DNA of 64,000 bases from Saprospiraceae bacterium (GCA_020628095.1 JAHDFP010000003.1:346185-410184), one strand, 5' to 3'; positions 1 through 9,314 are shown, numbered from the stretch's first letter. The notes: a model not told the origin generated them from the letters alone. Numbers and translations are program-made.

Positions 1-2019
1 GAATTATTTTCGGTAAGCGGGAGTGTCTGGGAAGATACCAATGGTGATGGAAGATTTGATAATGCGGAGTCTGGAGCCGATGGCATAACTGTGAATCTAT
101 ATGACGAATCTGGAAGTCTAATACAATCTGTTCTCTCCACTGATCATCCTGACCTAGGGACATCTGGTTATTACATTTTCGAAAATGTAGAGGTAGGATC
201 ATACTATGTAGACTTTAGATTACCTAATAATGCTGTGGCCACGATAACGGGTGCAGATTCTGATATTCTGACGACTCAACGCACAACTGTATTTACTGTA
301 CAAGGAGGGTCTTTGAGTAACATAGATGCTGGATATTTTTACTATGCCAGCATAGGCGATTATATATGGTTTGATAATAATGAAGATGGGGTACAAGATG
401 ATAATGAGACAGGTGTAGAGAGGTATCTTATACAACTCTATGACGAGCAGGATAGACAGGTTTTCACGACATTCTCTGATCGTACAGGAAAGTATTCATT
501 CGATGAGGTGGTGCCTGGAGATTATTATGTCAAGATTAATTTGCAGCAGGGTATAACTTTTTCTGCGGGTCTTAGCACTGATGCAGAAAATGATTCTAAT
601 GTTACAGGTGCTAACGGTGTCGGTACGACAGAATTCTTTACAATAAATTCTGGTGAGGTTGATAATTCTATTGATTTAGGGTTGGTACTTGCACCAGCGA
701 CTATAGGTGATAGATTATGGTTTGACGAAAATGCCAATGGCATATTTGAGAATAATGAAGAAGGGATCAATGGCATAGATGTCCATCTTTATACGTCTAC
801 AGGAACATTGGTAGAAACTGTCACGACTTATGGGACAGGAGAAGGTGATGGCTATTACTTGATAGAAAATATTATTCCTGGTCAGTATTATGTTCGGTTT
901 GATTTACCTAGTAATTATTCCACGAGTGCTTCAGATGTGGGTGGTAATGATGCCACAGATTCTGATATAGATAATTCTAACGGTTTTGGTAGTACAAGTA
1001 TATTTTCACTCGATCCAGGAGAAGAAGATTATGATATAGACGGTGGTGTCTTTAGTACCATGAAAATCGGGTCTTATGTATGGCATGATCGTGATGAGGA
1101 TGGTATAAGAGATGTATTGGAGACTGGAGTATCTGGGGTAGATATTATACTTTTTAGTGAGAGTGGAGAATTGTTGGCTCAGACTACGTCTAATGGGGTA
1201 GGGAGATACTCTTTTGATGATGTCGCCGCGGGCAATTATTTTGTGCAGTTTCTTCTTGCGGAAGATTTTACATTCACTACTAAGAATAGCGGATCATCAG
1301 AAGAAGATAGCGACGTCAATGCCAACGGAAGTACAGATGTATTTACCGTAACTACTGGAGTAGATAGATTGGATATAGATGCTGGCTTAGTCAGACCTAA
1401 AAATGTAATAAGTGGTCTCGTATGGTATGACAATGATCTAGATGGCGTGTACCAATCAAGTGAGTCAGTGGTAGTAGGTAATACAGTATGGCTACTTACA
1501 GAGTCCCTGACGGTATTAGACGAAACACAGACAGGTTCTGGTGGTAGGTACATTTTTGAAAATATACCTGATGGCTCCTATGTGGTGCAATTTTTTAAAG
1601 AAGCAGGATTAGAGTTCACCTCTATCAATATAGGATCTGATGGTCTGGTAGACTCAGATGCGGACGCCAATGGTTATTCCGAAGTCCTTGTCGTCGATGG
1701 CATTACGGTGCATAGAGGAGTCAATGCGGGTATGATCACATCGCAATCTAATCGTGCCAGTGAGGTTTTTCCTAATCCTGTACGCGGTGAAACTATGACC
1801 GTTCGCACCGAATTATACAGAGATAACCTCAACCTAACTTATGAATTATATGATCTAAATGGTTTTCTGATCAAATCATGGAATAAGCACGGCGGACATT
1901 ATCAAGGTCAGCAGACGCATCATCTGGATGTAGATAATGTCAGGCCAGGTACTTATTTGCTCAGAACCCTATACGGATCATGGGTGGATAAAAGAAAAGT
2001 TATAATCCTAAATGACTGA
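1..2019 (+). CDS. SdrD_B-like repeat protein with T9SS sorting domain (5' partial)
   Basis: The reading frame is open from base 1, so the gene starts upstream of the window; the first ATG, at 91, is internal to a repeat. Five SdrD_B-like beta-sandwich repeats are visible. Each opens with a G-x-x-W/V-x-D core followed by an Asp/Asn-rich D-x-N-x-D-G loop, as in IGDYIWFDNNEDG and IGDRLWFDENANG. Such loops bind calcium in staphylococcal Sdr proteins. The last ~90 residues form a T9SS type A sorting domain (VFPNPVRGE near its start, then a YDLNG segment and a PGTYLLR strand). The protein is therefore probably exported by type IX secretion and attached to, or released from, the cell surface as a rod-like stalk or adhesin. 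It shares both domain types with the giant gene at 28.8-47.4 kb. The N-terminal part and signal peptide are not visible. Confidence 0.88.
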   Translation, partial: ELFSVSGSVWEDTNGDGRFDNAESGADGITVNLYDESGSLIQSVLSTDHPDLGTSGYYIFENVEVGSYYVDFRLPNNAVATITGADSDILTTQRTTVFTVQGGSLSNIDAGYFYYASIGDYIWFDNNEDGVQDDNETGVERYLIQLYDEQDRQVFTTFSDRTGKYSFDEVVPGDYYVKINLQQGITFSAGLSTDAENDSNVTGANGVGTTEFFTINSGEVDNSIDLGLVLAPATIGDRLWFDENANGIFENNEEGINGIDVHLYTSTGTLVETVTTYGTGEGDGYYLIENIIPGQYYVRFDLPSNYSTSASDVGGNDATDSDIDNSNGFGSTSIFSLDPGEEDYDIDGGVFSTMKIGSYVWHDRDEDGIRDVLETGVSGVDIILFSESGELLAQTTSNGVGRYSFDDVAAGNYFVQFLLAEDFTFTTKNSGSSEEDSDVNANGSTDVFTVTTGVDRLDIDAGLVRPKNVISGLVWYDNDLDGVYQSSESVVVGNTVWLLTESLTVLDETQTGSGGRYIFENIPDGSYVVQFFKEAGLEFTSINIGSDGLVDSDADANGYSEVLVVDGITVHRGVNAGMITSQSNRASEVFPNPVRGETMTVRTELYRDNLNLTYELYDLNGFLIKSWNKHGGHYQGQQTHHLDVDNVRPGTYLLRTLYGSWVDKRKVIILND

Positions 2020-2052
2020 TTAAAGTAATATCATATCTAAGGAAGTTGAGAC

Positions 2053-2087
2053 GCCCCTGCTACGTGACAGTAACGGGGGCATTTTTT
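2053..2087 (+). terminator. Rho-independent terminator of the SdrD_B gene
   Basis: Arms GCCCCTGCTAC (2053-2063) and GTAACGGGGGC (2070-2080) pair over 11 positions with one wobble and one mismatch around the loop GTGACA. A run of six T follows at 2082-2087. It lies 33 bp after the stop codon and directly against the convergent bacilliredoxin gene. Confidence 0.85.
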
Positions 2088-2089
2088 AT

Positions 2090-2506
2090 TTATGCACAGT
2101 GCTTATCAAAAGCGTCTCTCAGATTATCTGCTATCATTTGTGCTGATCTTCCTTCTATGTTATGTCTTTCTATCATGTGCACTAGCTGACCATTTTTAAA
2201 TAAGGCAATAGCTGGTGAAGATGGTGGATATGGCAGTAAATGCTCTCTCGCCTTATCTGTTGCTGCCTTGTCCACACCAGCAAATACTGTTACTGCTTGC
2301 TCTGGTCGATTGCTATGTCGCATGGCCATCTTAGCGGCTGGTCTTGCATTTCCTGCCGCGCAGCCGCAGACAGAATTAACAACGAGAAGAACAGCTCCCT
2401 CTTTGTTTTGAAGTATTTCGTCTACTTGTTCTGGCGTATTCAGTCCTTTAAAACCAAAATCTGTAAGATCTTTCGCCATTGGCGTTACCAATTCTATTGG
2501 ATACAT
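2090..2506 (-). CDS. BrxA/BrxB family bacilliredoxin
   Basis: This 138-residue protein matches the YphP/YqiW (BrxA/BrxB) family in length and sequence. The N-terminus MYPIELVTPMAKDL, the C-G-C active site at residues 47-49 within VNSVCGCAAGNARPA, and the VFAGVDKAAT and PPSSPAIALFKNG segments are all characteristic. Family members have a thioredoxin-like fold and remove bacillithiol from oxidised cytosolic proteins. The substrate thiol in this organism is not shown by the sequence. It is encoded alone, convergent with the upstream SdrD_B gene and divergent from the cytochrome operon, so it probably has its own promoter in the 2507-2568 gap. Confidence 0.92.
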   Translation of the reverse strand: MYPIELVTPMAKDLTDFGFKGLNTPEQVDEILQNKEGAVLLVVNSVCGCAAGNARPAAKMAMRHSNRPEQAVTVFAGVDKAATDKAREHLLPYPPSSPAIALFKNGQLVHMIERHNIEGRSAQMIADNLRDAFDKHCA

Positions 2507-2568
2507 ATATTATAGTTAATTTTAATACGTGAATTTATTTATATTGTTCTGCGATTATACTAACAAAA

Positions 2569-2931
2569 ATGCGAATGCAAAAGATTTCAATATTGACTGT
2601 TTTTTTGGTCGGTTTTATAATCTTATCCTGTACTAGAGACGTAGCACCAGAAATCACCTGTGAGGGAGTAGCAAGTTGGGACGAAAACATACAACCAATA
2701 GTCGAAACCTATTGCGTCTATTCTGGTTGCCATGATGGTAGTCCGGGCGTGCCAGGTATATATAATAATTATGCGAGTATTCTGCCTTGGCTTAATGATG
2801 GTTCTTTTGATAATAGAGTCGTAGGTACAGGTGATATGCCTCCTAATTATGCTACTGGACCTAAAGAAATTACCCCTGAAGACTTGGATCTTCTTATCTG
2901 TTGGATAGAAGAGGAGTATCCAGAAAACTAA
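2569..2931 (+). CDS. Cytochrome c-like lipoprotein with CX4CH motif
   Basis: This 120-residue protein has a lipoprotein signal peptide (lipobox ending in Cys21, FIILSC), so it should be anchored in the envelope. A CVYSGCH segment at residues 49-55 is a spaced C-x4-C-H variant of the c-heme motif, and a GDMPP segment (Met90) could supply the distal ligand. This arrangement is seen in small Bacteroidota/Planctomycete cytochrome c-like domains, and heme binding is inferred. A second in-frame ATG two codons downstream (2575) is an equally possible start. The next two genes on the same strand, a DUF5777 barrel 44 bp on and a diheme cytochrome, suggest an operon for periplasmic electron transfer. 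Confidence 0.75.
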   Translation: MRMQKISILTVFLVGFIILSCTRDVAPEITCEGVASWDENIQPIVETYCVYSGCHDGSPGVPGIYNNYASILPWLNDGSFDNRVVGTGDMPPNYATGPKEITPEDLDLLICWIEEEYPEN

Positions 2932-2975
2932 TCTTGACTAAATACGAAATAAAGTAACAGCTATTATATTAACGA

Positions 2976-3860
2976 ATGAAGGTTTTACAATTTAGTATCT
3001 TATTTCTGTTGTTATGCACGATAGAATCAATAGCACAAGAAAAGGTACATCAGATATTTAAAGATACGAGGGTTATTAATACACATTCCGTGGAGACTTT
3101 GAGAAAAGGAATCATGGATATCAGAATAGCGCATAGATTTGGAGATTTTGCGGGCGATGCTGGTGGATGGCCAACTTTTTATGGACTAGAAACAGCATCT
3201 GATGTGATGATAGGTCTGGAATATGGCATATCTAATAATCTAATGGTCGGAGTCAGTCGGACCAAAGGCTCAGGGCCACTTAAGCAAAACATCAATGGTT
3301 TTCTCAAATTCCGAGTTATGTCACAGGACGTAGGCGGTAGCAATCCCTTTAGTGTCACATTTGTCGGTACGGGATCATATTCTTCTATGCAAAAGTGTTC
3401 TACTCCTGGGTTGTTATGCTTTTTTGGTAAGACGGCACATAGGTACAGCTATAACTTTCAGGCTATTATAGGTAGTCGATTGACTGAGAGATTGTCATTG
3501 CAGGCTAATTTGTCCTGGACTTACCGAAATAATGTGGAATTCAATGATCAGAATGATTTACCAAGTGCGGGAGTAGTTTTTAAATATCAATTTTCTAAAG
3601 TCTTTGCGTTGATTGTGGATGCGACATTCCCGTTTTCAGAATTTAGAAATAATGAACTTGGTCCAGATGGTACCAAAGAATTCTACAGACCGCTGGGTGT
3701 AGGATTTGAATGGGAAACAGGTGGTGGACATGTATTCCAGATTAATTTTACCAATGCGACTGGATTGATAGAGACAGATTATATACCATATACAACAAGT
3801 GACTGGGGTAAAGGCGAATACAGATTAGGATTTACAATTTCTAGACAGTTCAAATTGTAA
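2976..3860 (+). CDS. DUF5777 family outer-membrane beta-barrel protein
   Basis: This 294-residue protein has a cleavable signal peptide ending near residue 20 (SIAQE). The body has alternating beta-strand character and ends in an aromatic/hydrophobic C-terminal strand (SRQFKL), as expected of an outer-membrane barrel. The segment after the signal, with INTHSVETLRKG, DIRIAHRFGD and GLETASDVMIGLEYG, is typical of DUF5777. Members often lie beside c-type cytochromes in Bacteroidota, as here with cytochrome genes on both sides and only 8 bp before the next one. Its biochemical role is unknown. A structural or transport role for the cytochrome module is inference. Confidence 0.82.
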   Translation: MKVLQFSILFLLLCTIESIAQEKVHQIFKDTRVINTHSVETLRKGIMDIRIAHRFGDFAGDAGGWPTFYGLETASDVMIGLEYGISNNLMVGVSRTKGSGPLKQNINGFLKFRVMSQDVGGSNPFSVTFVGTGSYSSMQKCSTPGLLCFFGKTAHRYSYNFQAIIGSRLTERLSLQANLSWTYRNNVEFNDQNDLPSAGVVFKYQFSKVFALIVDATFPFSEFRNNELGPDGTKEFYRPLGVGFEWETGGGHVFQINFTNATGLIETDYIPYTTSDWGKGEYRLGFTISRQFKL

Positions 3861-3868
3861 GTAATACC

Positions 3869-4891
3869 ATGAAAGGAAAATTATATATTGGTTTTTTTAT
3901 CGCTTGCTTTGTCGTTTGCGCTTCCTTGCTTATACCAGAAGATAAATCTATAGGTGGAGATGATAGAGTGTTTAAGGTTCTTTCTTCGCTAGGTGATACA
4001 GGCTTAGATCATTTTCCTAATACTAAAATTTTCGGTGTCTCCGCAAAGAGAGGTAAAGCTCTAGTAGAGAATGGTTTTAGTACCAAGCCAGGCGGAGGGA
4101 AGACCAGAAAGCAGAGTAAGCATTTCGTATGTACTTCTTGTCATAATCTGGAGCGAGAGGATCCTGATCTAGCAATATCTGATCCACAGGCCCGATTAGA
4201 ATATACTAATCAGAAAGGACTACCATTCTTACAAGGAACAACGTTATATGGTGCAGTCAATAGAGAATCATTTTATAATGACGACTATGAGAAAAAGTAC
4301 GGTCAGCTTGTCATACCTGCCCGCAATAATATAAGAGAAGCTATACAGCTATGCGCCGTAGAATGTGCGCAAGGAAGAAGACTCAAAGACTGGGAAGTGG
4401 AGTCCATATTGGCATATCTATGGACTATAGACCTCAAGTTATCAGATCTATCACTCAGTGAAAACGAAATGATCGCAGTCAATGAGGCGATGGATGGAAA
4501 AATACAATCGGACTCGGTTATATCCATGATAAAATCCAAATATCTAAAAGGGTCTCCTGCTCATTTTGTATCGGCTCAAGATTCTCGCGAAGCTAGTGTC
4601 AGCGTAGAAGGTAATCCTGATAATGGAAAACTCATCTATGATAACAGTTGTCTGCATTGTCATCAGGACAGAAGGTATTCTTACTTTGCTCTAGATGATT
4701 GTGATGTGACTTTCAAGTTTTTGAAAAGAAAAGAAGATAATTACTCTGATCACTCTATATATCAAGTGACGAGATATGGTGTACAGTCGGTATCTGGAAG
4801 AAGATCTTACATGCCTCAGTATCCTATAGAAAAAATGAGTGACCAACAACTTCAGGATCTCAGAGCATATATTAATATGCGTGCCGAGTAG
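3869..4891 (+). CDS. Secreted diheme c-type cytochrome
   Basis: This 340-residue protein has an N-terminal hydrophobic signal or anchor (residues 5-22) and two classical heme motifs, CTSCH at 88-92 and CLHCH at 261-265. The second half ends with a typical cytochrome c tail: a Met in RSYMPQYP (Met315) as likely axial ligand, then the MSDQQLQDLRAYI helix. Cysteines 162 and 166 (LCAVEC) lie between the two domains and lack the following His. It is the last gene of the operon with the CX4CH lipoprotein and the DUF5777 barrel, and a strong terminator follows. The role is inferred as periplasmic electron transfer; no redox partner is identifiable in the window. Confidence 0.87.
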   Translation: MKGKLYIGFFIACFVVCASLLIPEDKSIGGDDRVFKVLSSLGDTGLDHFPNTKIFGVSAKRGKALVENGFSTKPGGGKTRKQSKHFVCTSCHNLEREDPDLAISDPQARLEYTNQKGLPFLQGTTLYGAVNRESFYNDDYEKKYGQLVIPARNNIREAIQLCAVECAQGRRLKDWEVESILAYLWTIDLKLSDLSLSENEMIAVNEAMDGKIQSDSVISMIKSKYLKGSPAHFVSAQDSREASVSVEGNPDNGKLIYDNSCLHCHQDRRYSYFALDDCDVTFKFLKRKEDNYSDHSIYQVTRYGVQSVSGRRSYMPQYPIEKMSDQQLQDLRAYINMRAE

Positions 4892-4937
4892 TCGAGACAC
4901 CGTTGTGCATTCATGCTTTTAGTTTCTACTTAACGCC

Positions 4938-4962
4938 AAGGCAAAATAGGTTTTGCCTTTTT
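4938..4962 (+). terminator. Rho-independent terminator of the cytochrome operon
   Basis: A perfect 9-bp stem (AAGGCAAAA at 4938-4946 and TTTTGCCTT at 4951-4959) surrounds the loop TAGG and runs into a T tract. It starts 46 bp after the diheme cytochrome stop codon. Confidence 0.85.
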
Positions 4963-5039
4963 GAATAATTAATGCACTCGTTATCAGAAAGCTTCTAAGA
5001 AGAATAAATGCAGATGCCAAGGATCAACCGTTTATAGGG

Positions 5040-6479
5040 ATGGTTGTCTATGCGCTATTGGGATTTTTGAGACCCGCTATTTTGTTCTTTCTTTTACCCT
5101 TCTATATCAAAGTTTTTACTGAGGCAGAATATGGATTGTTTAACTTGATGGTAGACTTTGGGATGTTTACTATGATTGTCATCACCTTCCGTCTTAATAA
5201 TGCCATGCTGACCTTCTATTATAATTATATGGATGATAGATCCGAGCAGAGACATTATCTACGTAATATTTTCACTTTCAGTATAGTATTGGCTTTCTTC
5301 ATTATAGGCATAGCTTACTACCTAGGACCTTATATATTTGACCTAGTGTATAAGTCAGAGGAGGTGCTATTCTTTCCTTATGGATTTACCGTGGTTGTAT
5401 ATGCCGCCCTGTCCGAAATTAATCAGACCTATTACACATACCTCAAGAATAAAAAGGAAATTATCAGATATAGTTTTGTAGTGGGTACTCAGATGCTCTC
5501 GGTTATCGTGTTGCAATTAATTTTGATTGCCGGATTTAGCATGGGTGTGCAAGGTGGGTTAATAGGAATGCTCTTGGCTAATATCTTAACTACTGGCATC
5601 ATTCTCTTATTAGAGCGAGATATAATAACTCTTAATCTAAGGAAGGATATGATATGGCCTTCACTTAAGTTTACTTTGGTGTTGATACCTTATTTGGTCA
5701 TCTATTGGCTCATGACGAGAGGTGGGAGAGTTTTCTTAGAGCGGATGACTGACCTTAGTACGGTGGCTTTGTATGCAGTATTAATCACATTTTGTGGACT
5801 CATTATTATGGCTGTAGAGGCTGTGATTAATGGAATAAGACCATTTTTATTCGAGCAATTCGCATTGAAAGAAAATTCTGACAAGCGGAAGTTATACTTG
5901 ATGGGTAATATGATGGTTAATTTACCTTTGCTGGCTATCCCAGTTATCGTCTTAGTCGGTACTAATATTTCTCTGATAACTTCCAAAGAGAACTATCTCA
6001 ATATACCAGAGTATACAACGTATGCCTGTTTTGTAGTTTTTCTTTTGGTCTATGCACGTATGTTTTATCAGCAGTTACTCTATGCCAAAAAATCTGATAA
6101 TGTCACTTTCTTATCGCTTATTACCGTCATTGTTTTAGTGATAGGTTTTTATTACTTCATTCCTCTATATCAAGTCTGGGGTCTTCTACACGCTACCTTG
6201 ATAGCGAATGTATTATTAGCCATTCTATTTTATATATCAGGCACTAAATACCAAAAGGTGGAGTATAGCCACAAGAACATACTGGTTATTCCTGTAGTAG
6301 TTTTCTTGCTTTTGTTTGGTATCGAATTTTTGGTGACTTCTTTAGGATACAGTCTTTCCTTTTTTGGAATTATCCAATTTTTTATTGTAGTGCCTCTGAT
6401 AATATTTTCCAACTGGAATAACATTCTTGCCTACAAAGACCTTTTTATGACGAAACAAAAGCATGTCGCTAAGAGTTAA
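5040..6479 (+). CDS. Polysaccharide flippase-like membrane protein (Wzx/MATE superfamily)
   Basis: This 479-residue polytopic protein has about 12-14 predicted transmembrane helices. Its N-terminal pattern, LRPAILFFLLPFYIKVFTEAEYGLFNLMV, matches oligosaccharide flippases of the MOP superfamily, which move lipid-linked glycans across the inner membrane. The frame is open upstream to 4965 without ATG, GTG or TTG (it would add about 24 mostly polar residues), so 5040 is the only standard start, though it lacks a good ribosome-binding site. It ends 20 bp before ribA. There is no compact glycan cluster here, although a GT2 gene lies 2 kb downstream, so the substrate is unknown. Confidence 0.8.
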   Translation: MVVYALLGFLRPAILFFLLPFYIKVFTEAEYGLFNLMVDFGMFTMIVITFRLNNAMLTFYYNYMDDRSEQRHYLRNIFTFSIVLAFFIIGIAYYLGPYIFDLVYKSEEVLFFPYGFTVVVYAALSEINQTYYTYLKNKKEIIRYSFVVGTQMLSVIVLQLILIAGFSMGVQGGLIGMLLANILTTGIILLLERDIITLNLRKDMIWPSLKFTLVLIPYLVIYWLMTRGGRVFLERMTDLSTVALYAVLITFCGLIIMAVEAVINGIRPFLFEQFALKENSDKRKLYLMGNMMVNLPLLAIPVIVLVGTNISLITSKENYLNIPEYTTYACFVVFLLVYARMFYQQLLYAKKSDNVTFLSLITVIVLVIGFYYFIPLYQVWGLLHATLIANVLLAILFYISGTKYQKVEYSHKNILVIPVVVFLLLFGIEFLVTSLGYSLSFFGIIQFFIVVPLIIFSNWNNILAYKDLFMTKQKHVAKS

Positions 6480-6499
6480 TATTGCATAATTTTGCAGAT

Positions 6500-7090
6500 A
6501 TGCTAAAAAAGGAAGTAGAGGCGCAGATACCTACTAAATGGGGAGAATTCAGAGTTATAGCCTACAGATCAGAGCATTCGGATTATTCTCCGGAGTTAGT
6601 CTTAGTACATCCTGATTGTAAGCTAGATGAGGTGGTTGATGTAAGAATTCATTCTGAGTGTATTACAGGAGATTTGTTTCATTCCGAAAAATGCGACTGT
6701 GGATCGCAGCTTGACTATGCGTTAGATCATATAAGTAATAACAAGGGCGTGCTTATTTATCTGAGACAAGAGGGTAGAGGCATAGGCATAATTAATAAAC
6801 TCAAGGCTTATAACAAACAATCCGAGGGTATGGATACTGTAGAGGCTAATCTTTCTTTGGGTTTGGAAAATGATTATCGTCGTTATGACAAAGCCATAAG
6901 CATACTTACAGATTTAGGCATATCTCGAATCAATCTACTGACTAATAATCCAGATAAGTTATCCGCCTTTGATACTGGACAAGTTCAGTTGGTAAGCCGA
7001 ATTCCCGTCTTAACTAAAGCTAACGACAATAACCTTTCGTACCTCCGAACCAAGCAAGAGTCCCTAGGGCATTTACTGGGAATGGATTGA
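6500..7090 (+). CDS. ribA: GTP cyclohydrolase II
   Basis: The enzyme opens the GTP imidazole ring to give 2,5-diamino-6-ribosylamino-pyrimidinone phosphate, formate and pyrophosphate, the first step of riboflavin synthesis. The frame also permits a TTG at 6482. The ATG at 6500 was chosen because it gives a 196-residue protein beginning MLKKEVEAQIPTKWGEFRV, collinear with E. coli RibA. It places the zinc cysteines at 54, 65 and 67 (C-x10-C-x-C). The RQEGRG motif (89-94) and the DTVEAN and LLTNNPDK segments complete the family signature. It is monofunctional, with no fused RibB domain. It is convergent with the next gene, with only three bases between the stops. Confidence 0.94.
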   Translation: MLKKEVEAQIPTKWGEFRVIAYRSEHSDYSPELVLVHPDCKLDEVVDVRIHSECITGDLFHSEKCDCGSQLDYALDHISNNKGVLIYLRQEGRGIGIINKLKAYNKQSEGMDTVEANLSLGLENDYRRYDKAISILTDLGISRINLLTNNPDKLSAFDTGQVQLVSRIPVLTKANDNNLSYLRTKQESLGHLLGMD

Positions 7091-7093
7091 TAC

Positions 7094-8068
7094 TTACAAT
7101 TTTCTATTGCTCTTTTTCTTTAACCTCTTGACCTGATCTTTATAGAATTCGTAGTGTCCTTTTTCTTTTAAGAAGTTTTCCAGTTTGAGCGTTAGTTCTC
7201 TGTCTTCGGACTCATTGAGGTTATGTAGGATTTCTGTAAGATCATTACCGAGAATACTTCTCTTACGAAGAAAATAAGACCAATAAATAAGGCTCGCGAT
7301 CAAGAAAAAGCCCAACCATGCCAATAAGATGGCATTTTGTCTCACCAGTACAACGATGCCTGGCAATGGCTCAGTGATATCTATGTTGTTTTGTACGGCT
7401 GTGGCAAGACTTATGATACTATCCCGTAGTTCTGGACTGAGGAGTTCTGTGCTTATTTTTTTGGATAGGGGCTGTAGATTAATATTGGCGATGGAATTAT
7501 TCAGAAAATTATTGAGGCTGTCTTGCAGATTTTGAGATAGTACATTTACTAAAGACTCATCTAGGCTAGATAGTTCTGTGTCGAGCGATGCCGCAACCCT
7601 TTTAAGACTTGCCGATAAAGTGTTTTCTAATGATAAGATGGCGTCGGAAAAGTTTTCATCTGTTGACTTTGCTGTTGTGGTGATAAATTCTTTTAGAGAA
7701 GTTTCGACCTCATCGTTGATAAGCGATTCTACGATACCTTTGGAGAAATTCTGACCAGGCGTTCTTGTGTCGATTTTAGAAAATACCTTATTGAGTTCTT
7801 GTTCTAAATTTTTGGTAATGGTCTGTGTGAGTTTTTGTATGGATTCTTCAGATTCTGGAGTTTGACTACCGGAGAGGGCTCCTTCTACAGCCTTCTGAGA
7901 CATGGTGGATATCTTGTCAGGCTCGGTTATATTATCTAACTTTTCGTTGAGCTTCTCTACCGATTTATATCCCATTTTTTTGTGCTGGAATGCAATACAT
8001 GAGGATAATGAAATAACACTCCATGCTACAAAAAATATAATCAAAGACCTATTTGCCCAGCTTTTCAT
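7094..8068 (-). CDS. Predicted lipoprotein with helical domain and C-terminal membrane helix
   Basis: This 324-residue protein matches no family I recognise. It begins with a lipoprotein-type signal (ISLSSC, Cys24). A long, largely helical region rich in Leu, Ser, Thr, Asn and Glu covers residues 30-235 and may be coiled coil. A strong hydrophobic segment follows at 246-267 (AILLAWLGFFLIASLIYW), then RKR and a short basic tail. Lipid anchor plus transmembrane helix would tether the protein at both ends of its periplasmic part, which is uncommon. Alternatively the first segment is a plain signal anchor. It stands alone, convergent with ribA and divergent from the GT2 gene. Confidence 0.7.
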   Translation of the reverse strand: MKSWANRSLIIFFVAWSVISLSSCIAFQHKKMGYKSVEKLNEKLDNITEPDKISTMSQKAVEGALSGSQTPESEESIQKLTQTITKNLEQELNKVFSKIDTRTPGQNFSKGIVESLINDEVETSLKEFITTTAKSTDENFSDAILSLENTLSASLKRVAASLDTELSSLDESLVNVLSQNLQDSLNNFLNNSIANINLQPLSKKISTELLSPELRDSIISLATAVQNNIDITEPLPGIVVLVRQNAILLAWLGFFLIASLIYWSYFLRKRSILGNDLTEILHNLNESEDRELTLKLENFLKEKGHYEFYKDQVKRLKKKSNRKL

Positions 8069-8264
8069 TTAAGGTATTTATAGTTCCAAAAGATTGATTG
8101 TCAGTAAGTCGTAAATAATAGCCCTGTCCTAAAAGTTATTAAAAAAAATTGTGGCGCAGATATTTCGTTAGCCAATAAAAGTAAGTTAACTGATAAACAT
8201 ATAATATATTTACTTAATCTCTAAAAACACAAGATCAGACAGCTAATAAATTATATTTCTATAC

Positions 8265-9173
8265 ATGATTTCTATACTCATACCGATTTATAATTTTAAG
8301 GTAGTCAAGCTGGTCAAAAAACTGCAAAAGCAATGCGAAAGGGCTAATGTGGATTATGAGATACTATGTTTCGATGACGGCTCAGCTGAGAAATATAAAA
8401 AGGAAAATGTCGTCCTATCTGATCTTTTTAGAGTTAATTACACAGAGCTTTCTCAAAATCTAGGGCGCGCCAGAATAAGGAATTGGCTTATGAAATCTGC
8501 AAGCTACCCCTATCTTCTCTTTTTGGATTGTGATACAAAGGTATTGTCTAACAGCTTTATTAAAGAATACCTTAAGGTGGCCCGAAAGGGTATGATTATA
8601 TCAGGAGGACGTACATACGCCAAAAAACAGCCAAGAGCTTATACTAAGAAGTTACACTGGCTCTATGGCACGAAGAAGGAATCCAAAGATGCAAAGTATC
8701 GAAATAAATTTCCAGTCCAATATTTTCATTCTAATAACTTTCTGGCGGATGCGGAGATATTCAGAAAAGTCAGCTTCGACGAAAGTCTGACCACTTATGG
8801 ATATGAAGACTTATTGCTAGGTAAGGAGATAATCGACCAAGGATTTGCGATCTGGCACATTGATAATCCGACAGAACATTTGGGATTAGAAAAGAATACT
8901 GTTTTTCTCAAAAAAACCAGAGAAGCAATAGATAACCTATTAATGCTTAATAATTCTGGTCATAAGGTGCCATCACATCTGGAAAAAATGGCCAATAGAT
9001 TAAATAAAATGGGGTTAGTAAATGCCTATTTGACCTTCATGGAAAAAAGGATACCAACAATAGAGAAAAAGCTACTATCTAAGAATCCTAAAGTCATGTA
9101 TCTGGACCTGTACAAGTTGTACTACTTTCTAACAAAAAGAAAAGACTCGACCCTTGGCGACACTTTCAAATAA
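8265..9173 (+). CDS. Glycosyltransferase family 2
   Basis: This 302-residue GT-A enzyme has MISILIPIYN at the start, the nucleotide-binding FDDGS motif at 36-40, and the metal-binding DCD (88-90) in LLFLDCDTKV. A YGYEDLLLG segment near residue 178 matches the acidic acceptor-side motif of GT2 enzymes. There is no transmembrane helix, so it is probably cytosolic and transfers a nucleotide-activated sugar to an envelope glycan or lipid acceptor. The donor and acceptor cannot be read from sequence. The 196-bp gap before it is shared with the divergent lipoprotein gene. No other glycan gene is adjacent except the flippase-like gene 2 kb upstream. Confidence 0.87.
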   Translation: MISILIPIYNFKVVKLVKKLQKQCERANVDYEILCFDDGSAEKYKKENVVLSDLFRVNYTELSQNLGRARIRNWLMKSASYPYLLFLDCDTKVLSNSFIKEYLKVARKGMIISGGRTYAKKQPRAYTKKLHWLYGTKKESKDAKYRNKFPVQYFHSNNFLADAEIFRKVSFDESLTTYGYEDLLLGKEIIDQGFAIWHIDNPTEHLGLEKNTVFLKKTREAIDNLLMLNNSGHKVPSHLEKMANRLNKMGLVNAYLTFMEKRIPTIEKKLLSKNPKVMYLDLYKLYYFLTKRKDSTLGDTFK

Positions 9174-9314
9174 TGTTTCGTTGATTGGCTGATATTTGTA
9201 CTTAAATTTTGATAGAAATGTCTCAATCTTTCAAATATTTTAAAGATATTGCGATCATAGCTTAAAAATTATTTCAATATTTTAAGAATTTCCCATCTAT
9301 AATTAACTTTCAGT

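Noticed and set aside
6482..6499. TTG start for ribA
   Set aside because: The ATG at 6500 gives the exact 196-residue length and zinc-Cys numbering of E. coli RibA; the extra six residues have no counterpart.
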